A stretch of DNA of 7,204 nt from an uncultured Lysobacter sp. (lineage in GTDB: Bacteria > Pseudomonadota > Gammaproteobacteria > Xanthomonadales > Xanthomonadaceae): positions 1 to 7,204 of the forward strand of contig CAMLHR010000061.1 in the NCBI GenBank assembly GCA_946479915.1. The letters run 5' to 3'. The translations under genes and the position numbers were made by a program. This document shows, one piece after another, positions 1 to 7,204 of this stretch (position 1 is the stretch's first letter; every line of letters begins with the position of its first letter). The notes beneath the pieces were generated by a model. It was not told where the DNA came from. It ran no database searches and was given only the letters and a program-made list of their open reading frames with translations.

Positions 1-666
1 AGCACCGGCAGCGACGACCCGCTGCTGCGCCAGGACGCCGCGCGAGTGCCGGGCGTGCTGGCCACCCGCGCCGCCGACCAGAACTGGGCCGACTCGGTGG
101 CCGGCGACATGGAACGCCACTACTCGCCCGGCCGCACGTGGGAAGCGCTGGCCCGCACCGCGTTGCCCCTGCTCGAGCCCGGCGACGTCCTCGACATCGC
201 CTCGGGCGACGGCGTGCTGGCCGAACTCCTCGCGCCCCACGCGGGCCGCTACGTCTGCATCGACGCGAGCCCGCGCGTCGTCGCGGCGGCGGCCGAGCGC
301 CTCCGCCGGTTCCCGAACGTCCAGGTGCGGGAAGGCGACATGCACGCGCTGCCGCTGGAGGACGGCGCCTTCGACCTGGTCGTGCTGATGCACGCGCTGA
401 CCTATGCCGGGAAGCCCGCGCAGGCGGTGGCCGAAGCCGCGCGCGTCCTGCGCCCGGGCGGGCAGCTGCTCCTGTCGAGCCTGGCGCGCCACGAGCACCG
501 CGCGGTCGTGGAGGCCTACGGCCACGTCAACCTGGGCTTCACCGAAAAGGAACTGCGCCGCTTCCTGGACCGTGCCGGCCTGGTGCTGGCATCGAGCGAA
601 ACGGTGACCCGCGAGAAGCGCCCGCCCCATTTCGAGGTGATCTCGATGATCGCCCGCAAACCCTGA
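1..666 (+). CDS. SAM-dependent methyltransferase-domain protein, probably C-terminal part of an ArsR-family regulator (5' end outside window)
   Basis: The reading frame is open from the first base to a TGA at 664-666, so 221 residues are visible and the start lies to the left. The visible part is a class I (Rossmann) SAM-dependent methyltransferase domain of the Methyltransf_11/25 type. It shows a glycine-rich motif I (LDIASGDG, visible residues 64-71), an acidic end of strand 2 (CIDAS, about 86-90), the [15 protein letters not shown] segment (about 113-127) and the [12 protein letters not shown] strand (about 148-159). Just before the domain is an [11 protein letters not shown] segment (about 38-48). 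From memory, this is typical of proteins that carry an N-terminal ArsR winged helix joined to a methyltransferase domain. Such proteins often sit beside methionine-cycle genes, and SahR-type regulators of that cycle respond to S-adenosylhomocysteine. The helix-turn-helix half is not in the window, so the regulator role is inferred. It could instead be a plain methyltransferase. It ends 10 bases before the homocysteine-methyltransferase gene, so the two are probably co-transcribed. Confidence 0.8.
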   Translation, partial: STGSDDPLLRQDAARVPGVLATRAADQNWADSVAGDMERHYSPGRTWEALARTALPLLEPGDVLDIASGDGVLAELLAPHAGRYVCIDASPRVVAAAAERLRRFPNVQVREGDMHALPLEDGAFDLVVLMHALTYAGKPAQAVAEAARVLRPGGQLLLSSLARHEHRAVVEAYGHVNLGFTEKELRRFLDRAGLVLASSETVTREKRPPHFEVISMIARKP

Positions 667-676
667 GGCGGCAGCA

Positions 677-1716
677 ATGAACGAACTTCCCTGGAGGCAC
701 CCGGACCGCGTCGCCCGGCTCGAGACCGCGCTCCGCGAGCGCATCCTCGTGCTCGACGGCGCGATGGGCACGATGATCCAGCGCCACGGGCTGGAAGAGT
801 CCGACTACCGCGGCGAGCGTTTCCGCGACGAGCCGCGGGACCAGCGCGGCAACAACGACCTGCTGACGCTGGTCCGCCCGGACCTCATCCGCGACATCCA
901 CGCGGCGTACCTCGAGGCGGGCGCCGACCTGGTCGAGACCAACACGTTCAACTCGACCTCGGTCTCGCTGGCGGACTACGGGCTGGAGCACCTGGTCGGC
1001 GAACTCAACCGCGAAGCCGCGGCGCTCGCGCGCGCGGCCTGCGACGCGGCGGAGGCACGCGATCCCGCACGCCCGCGGTTCGTCGTCGGGGTGCTGGGCC
1101 CCACCAGCAGGACTGCCTCGCTGAGCCCCGACGTCAACCGGCCCGGGTTCCGGGCCATCACGTTCGACCAGCTGCGCGAGGCCTACCGCGAGGCGGCCGA
1201 CGGGCTGCTCAACGGGGGCGCCGACGTGCTGATGGTCGAAACCGTGTTCGACACGCTGAACGCCAAGGCCGCGCTGTTCGCCATCGCCGAGGCCTTCGAC
1301 GCGCGCGGCGCGCGGGTGCCGGTCATGGTCTCCGGCACGATCACCGACGCGTCCGGCCGCACGCTGTCCGGCCAGACCGCCGAGGCGTTCTGGTACTCGG
1401 TGCGCCACGCGCGGCCCATCGCGATCGGGCTGAACTGCGCGCTGGGCGCGAAGGACCTGCGCGCGCACGTGGACACGCTGTCGCGGGTCGCGGACGCCCA
1501 CGTGAGCACGCATCCCAACGCGGGCCTCCCCAACGCCTTCGGTGGCTACGACGAGACCCCCGGGGACATGGCGGGCACGCTGCGCGAGTTCGCGGAGGCG
1601 GGGCTGCTGAACCTGGTCGGGGGGTGCTGCGGCACCACCCCGGAGCACATCGCGGCGATCGCGGCGGCCGTCGCCGGCCTGGCGCCGCGCCGGGTGCCCC
1701 GGCTGGAGGACGCGGC

Positions 1717-1720
<4 letters not shown>
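677..1720 (+). CDS. metH: Homocysteine-binding module of split cobalamin-dependent methionine synthase (MetH N-terminal part)
   Basis: A 347-residue homocysteine S-methyltransferase domain protein, equivalent to roughly the first 353 residues of E. coli MetH. It binds and activates homocysteine through zinc so that the thiolate can take the methyl group from methylcobalamin held by the partner encoded next. Family motifs run in order: [10 protein letters not shown] (about residues 26-35), an ETNTFNST segment (about 87-94), [16 protein letters not shown] (about 138-153), then the three zinc ligands Cys254 (GLNCALG) and Cys317-Cys318 ([10 protein letters not shown]). The spacing matches Cys247, Cys310 and Cys311 of the E. 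coli enzyme, with a constant offset of seven. The ATG at 677 is preceded by GAGG at 665-668, overlapping the upstream stop, with 8 bases between. The protein ends just after the domain ([14 protein letters not shown]), where E. coli MetH runs on into its folate domain. A free-standing BHMT/MmuM-type enzyme is the alternative, but the coupled downstream gene makes the MetH module far more likely. Confidence 0.95.
1705..1709 (+). promoter_or_regulatory. Ribosome binding site of the second metH gene
   Basis: GGAGG lies 7 bases before the ATG at 1717, inside the end of the upstream gene. It supports 1717 as the start. The same frame is open back to 1624, but those 31 extra codons are an Arg/Gly/Pro/Ala-rich shadow of the upstream gene's zinc-cysteine region. 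Confidence 0.75.
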
Positions 1721-4413
<2,693 letters not shown>

Positions 4414-4417
4414 CGCC

Positions 4418-4978
4418 CTACCAGACGAGGTCGTCCGGGACCTGGTACTTCGGGTCCGCGTAGGGGTCGTCGCCGGCCGGCGCGCCGGGGTCGACCTTCA
4501 ACGCGACCGCGGGCGCGAAGACCTCCCCGGCCTCGGCCAGGACCGCGGCGGTGACCAGCAGGTACCGGCCGTCCTGCTGCACCACGCCGAGCTCGCCGGC
4601 GTTGAGCGCGCGGAGCTGGTCGGCGGTGACATGGATCCGCTTGATCTTCCCGCCGTACTCGAAATGGCGCGCGATGTCGGCCTCCGGCACGTTCAGGGCG
4701 TTCCCCTCGAGCAGTTTCGCGAGGCGCGCACGCGCCTCGCGGCGCTGCCGGGCGGCCTCCTGCTTGCGGCGCTCGGCCTCGATGCGCTCGTCCTTTTCCT
4801 TCTGCGCACGGATCGCGTACGCCTTGCCGAGGTCGATGTCATCCCGCGGCGGCTTCGCGCGGGGCTTGCCGCCGGCCTTCGGCCCGCGTCCGGGCCGCGG
4901 CTTGCGCGGGTCGCGCTTCGGGGCGGGCGCCGGCTTGAATCCGAGGCCGAGCAGCTGGTCGCGGAGGGAATCGGTCAT
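4418..4978 (-). CDS. DUF2058 family protein (YaiL-like), basic and probably RNA or ribosome associated
   Basis: A 186-residue soluble protein that I recognise as the DUF2058 family, which includes E. coli YaiL. The family opening is present (MTDSLRDQLLGLGF), followed by a strongly basic Lys/Arg/Pro/Gly-rich stretch at about residues 15-46. Next comes a charged segment rich in Glu, Arg and Lys at about 50-90 that looks like a long helix or coiled coil. A more globular C-terminal half follows (ARHFEYGGKIKRIHVT from about 104, then QDGRYLLV). It has no signal peptide or membrane segment. The basic, disordered front half fits nucleic-acid or ribosome binding, but the molecular function is not established to my knowledge. 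It is the last gene of the leftward unit, starting 10 bases after slyX. No clear Shine-Dalgarno precedes the ATG, where the upstream bases are GACC repeats, so translation may depend on coupling with slyX. Its stop lies 4 bases from the stop of the convergent metH gene. Confidence 0.88.
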   Translation of the reverse strand: MTDSLRDQLLGLGFKPAPAPKRDPRKPRPGRGPKAGGKPRAKPPRDDIDLGKAYAIRAQKEKDERIEAERRKQEAARQRREARARLAKLLEGNALNVPEADIARHFEYGGKIKRIHVTADQLRALNAGELGVVQQDGRYLLVTAAVLAEAGEVFAPAVALKVDPGAPAGDDPYADPKYQVPDDLVW

Positions 4979-4988
4979 CGTCGGTCGG

Positions 4989-5231
4989 TCAGTAGTGCGG
5001 CGGGGGCGGTTCGCCGGCAGGATCGCCCGCCAGCGGCTGGGTGGCCAGCGAGAGTCGCATCTGGCGCAGTTCGTCCAGGACGCGCTGCAACAGCAGGGCG
5101 TTGCGCGCGTCCTCGTCGCGCGCCGCGGCGAGCGCGTCGCTGAGTTCCGTGAGCGCGTGTTCCTGGAAGGCGAGCCGCGATTCGAGCTCGGCGATCCGCG
5201 CGGACAGGCCTTCGCGGTCAGGCGCCGTCAT
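4989..5231 (-). CDS. slyX: SlyX family coiled-coil protein
   Basis: An 80-residue protein of the SlyX family, close to the 72 residues of E. coli SlyX. Heptad-like, Leu-rich helix fills about residues 8-62 ([20 protein letters not shown], then a further Leu/Arg-rich helix). A short flexible stretch leads to the family's hallmark C-terminus [16 protein letters not shown] and the PPHY end match the E. coli protein as I remember it. It is probably a cytoplasmic coiled-coil oligomer of unknown function. The start at 5231 is chosen because the ATG overlaps the ugd stop as ATGA and gives a family-length protein. The frame is open further upstream, to 5537, but that part only shadows ugd. The usual Shine-Dalgarno is weak here, so translational coupling to ugd is likely. 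Confidence 0.93.
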   Translation of the reverse strand: MTAPDREGLSARIAELESRLAFQEHALTELSDALAAARDEDARNALLLQRVLDELRQMRLSLATQPLAGDPAGEPPPPHY

Positions 5232-6577
5232 GAAGGCGACCGCACGGACCGGCCGCGCCCGATGCCGTAGTACGCGAGGCCTGACGCCTCCACCTCCTGC
5301 GGGTCGTACACGTTGCGGCCGTCGAACACCGCCGCATCGGCGAGTCGATCGCGCAGGATGGCGAACGGCGGGCTGCGGAACTGCTTCCATTCGGTCACGA
5401 CGAACAGCGCATCCGCCCCGTGCAGCGCATCGTCCGCGCTCCCGCACAGCACGAGGTCCCCACGCTCGCCGAAGAGCCTGCGCGCCTCGCCCATCGCCTC
5501 CGGATCGTAGGCGCGCACGCGGGCGCCCGCGTCCCACAACCGCGCCAGCAATCGCCGGCTGGACGCTTCGCGCATGTCGTCGGTCCCGGGCTTGAACGCC
5601 AGTCCCCAGACCGCGAACGTCCGGCCGCGCAGCGCCTCACGGCCGCCGTAGTGGCGGCACGCGAGGTCGAACAGGTGGTCCTTCTGCGCGTCGTTGACCG
5701 CCTCGACGGCGTCGAGCAGGCGCGCGGCGCATCCGTGCTGCCTGGCCGCATGCGCGAGCGCCTGCACGTCCTTCGGGAAGCAGGAGCCGCCATAGCCGGC
5801 GCCCGGATAGATGAAGTGCCAGCCGATCCGCGGATCCGATCCGATCCCCTTGCGCACCATCTCGACGTCGGCGCCGACCTGCTCGGCGATGCACGCGATC
5901 TCGTTCATGAAGCTGATCTTGGTGGCGAGCATCGCGTTCGCCGCGTACTTGGTGAGCTCCGCGGAGCGGACATCCATCACCACGATGCGGTCGCGGTTGC
6001 GGTTGAACGGCGCGTAGAGGGCGCGCAGGCGCTCGACCGCCTCAGGCTCCGATGCGCCGAGGACGATGCGATCCGGGCGCATGCAGTCGTTCACCGCGTC
6101 GCCCTCCTTCAGGAATTCGGGATTCGACACGACGGAGAAGTCGACCTCGATGCCGCGCGCGGACAGCTCGCCGGCGATCGCCGCCTCGACCCGGCCGGCG
6201 GTCCCGACCGGGACCGTGGACTTGTCCACGACCACGCAGGGCCGTTCGAGATGCCGTCCGATGGTCGTGGCGACCTCGAGCACGTGCCGGAGGTCGGCGC
6301 TGCCGTCCTCGTCCGGCGGCGTGCCCACGGCGATGAACACGATCTCGCCGTGGCCAAGCGCCTCGGCCGGGTCGGTCGTGAAGCGCAGGCGGCCGGCATC
6401 GCGGTTCGACTTCACCAGCGGCGCCAGGCCCGGTTCGTGGATCGGCACGATACCGTCGTTCAATCCCGCGACTTTCCCGGCGTCGATGTCCACGCAGACG
6501 ACGTGGTGGCCCACTTCCGCCAGGCAGGTCCCCGTAACGAGCCCGACGTAGCCGGTGCCGAAGATCGTGACTTGCAT
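5228..6577 (-). CDS. ugd: UDP-glucose 6-dehydrogenase
   Basis: A 449-residue cytoplasmic enzyme that oxidises UDP-glucose twice with NAD+ to UDP-glucuronate, a precursor for acidic exopolysaccharide, LPS or other envelope glycans. It has full family length. The N-terminal NAD-binding fold has [10 protein letters not shown] (residues 7-16) and the acidic VDID end of strand 2 (29-32). [10 protein letters not shown] is at 83-92 and the STVPVGT segment at 120-126. The middle region has [11 protein letters not shown] (152-162, with Glu154 and Glu158) and a LTKYAANA segment with Lys210 and Asn214. [10 protein letters not shown] (261-270) has the catalytic Cys266 and Asp270. The C-terminal UDP-binding domain has [14 protein letters not shown] (325-338) and ends with FDGRNVYDP (418-426). 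A GGGAG ribosome binding site lies 11 bases before the ATG. UDP-N-acetylmannosamine and GDP-mannose dehydrogenases are related alternatives, but these motifs fit UDP-glucose best. It overlaps slyX by 4 bases at its end. Confidence 0.95.
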   Translation of the reverse strand: MQVTIFGTGYVGLVTGTCLAEVGHHVVCVDIDAGKVAGLNDGIVPIHEPGLAPLVKSNRDAGRLRFTTDPAEALGHGEIVFIAVGTPPDEDGSADLRHVLEVATTIGRHLERPCVVVDKSTVPVGTAGRVEAAIAGELSARGIEVDFSVVSNPEFLKEGDAVNDCMRPDRIVLGASEPEAVERLRALYAPFNRNRDRIVVMDVRSAELTKYAANAMLATKISFMNEIACIAEQVGADVEMVRKGIGSDPRIGWHFIYPGAGYGGSCFPKDVQALAHAARQHGCAARLLDAVEAVNDAQKDHLFDLACRHYGGREALRGRTFAVWGLAFKPGTDDMREASSRRLLARLWDAGARVRAYDPEAMGEARRLFGERGDLVLCGSADDALHGADALFVVTEWKQFRSPPFAILRDRLADAAVFDGRNVYDPQEVEASGLAYYGIGRGRSVRSPS

Positions 6578-6587
6578 CCGTCGATGC
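6574..6587 (-). other. Small hairpin enclosing the ugd start codon
   Basis: In the ugd messenger the sequence GCAUC-GACG-GAUGC forms a perfect 5-base-pair stem with a 4-base loop. The AUG start codon (6577-6575) lies in the 3' arm. It is short enough to arise by chance, and a role in limiting initiation is speculation. Confidence 0.3.
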
Positions 6588-6602
6588 GCTCCCGCCGGGA
6601 AA

Positions 6603-6625
6603 GGCCGTGGAGTCTATCCACGGCC
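6603..6625 (-). terminator. Hairpin between the FKBP gene and ugd, likely intrinsic terminator
   Basis: A perfect 8-base-pair inverted repeat (GGCCGTGG / CCACGGCC) with a 7-base loop ATAGACT lies 17 bases beyond the FKBP stop codon. Read on the minus strand it is followed by TTTCCC, a short T-run. It fits a rho-independent terminator, or an attenuating read-through terminator, for the FKBP gene. The T-run is weak, so a protein-binding palindrome or partial terminator is possible. I see no convincing -35/-10 pair for ugd in the 65-base gap. Confidence 0.55.
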
Positions 6626-6642
6626 GTCCCCGCGGGCCAGCG

Positions 6643-7204
6643 TCATTCCGCCGGGACTTCCACGATCTCGAGCAGTTCGACCTCGAACACCAGCGTGGCG
6701 TTCGGCCCGATCTCGCCGTTCGGCGTGCCCAGCTCGCCGTATGCGAGCCCGCTCGGGATCCACAGCTTGTACTTGCTGCCGACCGGCATCAGCGCGATGC
6801 CCTCCTGCCAGCCCGGGACGACCTGTGCGAGCGCGAACATGGCGGGCTCGCCGCGCTTGTACGAACTGTCGAACTCCGTGCCGTCCAGCAGCGTGCCCTT
6901 GTAGTGCACGCGCACCACGTCGGTCGCCTCGGGCTTCGGGCCGTCGCCCTCCTCCAGGACCTGGTACTGCAGGCCCGAGTCCGTCACCTGGACGCCGGGC
7001 TTGTCCTTGTTGGCCGCCAGGAACGCCTCGCCCTCGCTGGCGTTGGCGGCGGCCTTCTCCTGCATCTCGGCCATGCGCCGTTCCTGCAGCGCGGCCGCGA
7101 AGCGCTCGCGCACCATCAGGCGCTGTTCCTCGGTCAGCTTCGGCGTCCCGCCGGCCAGCGTCTCCTCGATCGCGTCGATGACGATGGCGACGTCGATCTC
7201 GCCC
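6643..7204 (-). CDS. FKBP-type peptidyl-prolyl cis-trans isomerase, FkpA/Mip-like (5' end outside window)
   Basis: The frame is open to the right edge, leaving 186 complete visible residues. An alternative ATG at 7116 is internal, because the sequence upstream of it is a family-like helical region (EIDVAIVIDAIEETLAGG). The visible protein has a helical Glu/Ala/Arg-rich N-terminal segment (about 1-68) that looks like the FKBP_N dimerisation domain, then a complete FKBP domain (about 70-182). Active-pocket residues of FKBP12 type are all visible: Tyr101, Phe111, Asp112, Arg117, Phe123, Val128-Val129, Trp132, Tyr155 and Phe173. It should catalyse proline isomerisation and assist folding. FkpA and Mip relatives work in the periplasm or outer membrane, but the export signal would lie outside the window, so location is inferred. 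It is followed by a likely terminator, then ugd on the same strand. Which member of the family it is (FkpA, Mip or FklB) cannot be settled here. Confidence 0.93.
   Translation of the reverse strand, partial: GEIDVAIVIDAIEETLAGGTPKLTEEQRLMVRERFAAALQERRMAEMQEKAAANASEGEAFLAANKDKPGVQVTDSGLQYQVLEEGDGPKPEATDVVRVHYKGTLLDGTEFDSSYKRGEPAMFALAQVVPGWQEGIALMPVGSKYKLWIPSGLAYGELGTPNGEIGPNATLVFEVELLEIVEVPAE

Noticed and set aside
667..676. Cobalamin or SAM riboswitch before metH
   Set aside because: Only 10 bases separate metH from the upstream gene. Any leader element would have to be upstream of the window.
539..1648. Long minus-strand open frame (369 codons) opposite the first metH gene
   Set aside because: It runs antisense to a gene with full family motifs and is rich in Arg, Ala, Val and Gly with no recognisable domain. 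Such frames are common in GC-rich DNA with strong third-position bias.
4434..4457. GGACC/GGTCC pairing as a terminator for metH
   Set aside because: Only 5 base pairs with a 10-base loop, no T-run, and inside the DUF2058 coding sequence.
4551..5270. Plus-strand open frame of 239 codons opposite DUF2058 and slyX
   Set aside because: Ser/Arg/Ala-rich shadow. The minus-strand reading gives two recognisable families with an ATGA overlap and tight spacing.
5232..5537. Possible longer SlyX with about 100 extra N-terminal residues
   Set aside because: The extra part is the out-of-frame ugd coding region. The ATG at 5231 gives the usual SlyX length and an ATGA junction.
5420..6904. Plus-strand open frame of 494 codons opposite ugd and the FKBP gene
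   Set aside because: It spans two real minus-strand genes and the gap between them, and its composition is that of an antisense shadow.

Overview
This 7.2 kb, very GC-rich window looks like chromosomal DNA of a gammaproteobacterium of the Xanthomonadaceae/Lysobacteraceae type (Lysobacter, Luteimonas, Xanthomonas relatives). That placement is inferred from three things: a methyltransferase-fused regulator upstream of methionine synthase, a methionine synthase split into two genes, and a Ugd-SlyX-DUF2058 cluster. No sequence search was possible. Coding density is extreme. The longest stretch without a gene is 65 bases. There are no RNA genes, mobile elements, CRISPR arrays or long repeats that I can see.

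Plus strand, 1-4413: a methionine-cycle operon. It opens with the C-terminal part of a SAM-dependent methyltransferase-domain protein, cut by the left edge and probably the output or sensor half of an ArsR-type regulator. Ten bases later comes the homocysteine-binding module of cobalamin-dependent methionine synthase as a separate 347-residue protein (677-1720). Through a 4-base ATGA overlap follows the rest of the enzyme (1717-4413, 898 residues: methylfolate, cobalamin and reactivation domains). Together the two proteins rebuild a normal MetH of about 1245 residues. The break falls exactly in the linker between the homocysteine and folate modules.

Minus strand, 7204-4418: a second unit, convergent with the first. 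Reading leftwards it contains an FKBP-type prolyl isomerase (cut by the right edge), a likely hairpin terminator, UDP-glucose 6-dehydrogenase, SlyX (overlapping the dehydrogenase by 4 bases), and a DUF2058/YaiL-type basic protein 10 bases further on. The stop codons of the two convergent units are only 4 bases apart, so neither has room for a terminator of its own between the genes.

Functionally the left half remethylates homocysteine to methionine using methyl-tetrahydrofolate and cobalamin, probably under feedback from SAM or S-adenosylhomocysteine. The right half joins an envelope protein-folding factor, a nucleotide-sugar enzyme for acidic polysaccharide or LPS, and two small poorly understood proteins. 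The genes themselves are ordinary housekeeping types. The points worth a second look are the clean fission of MetH, the regulator fusion, the insertion of ugd in a fkpA/slyX neighbourhood, and the compact signals between genes. I found no convincing undescribed system.
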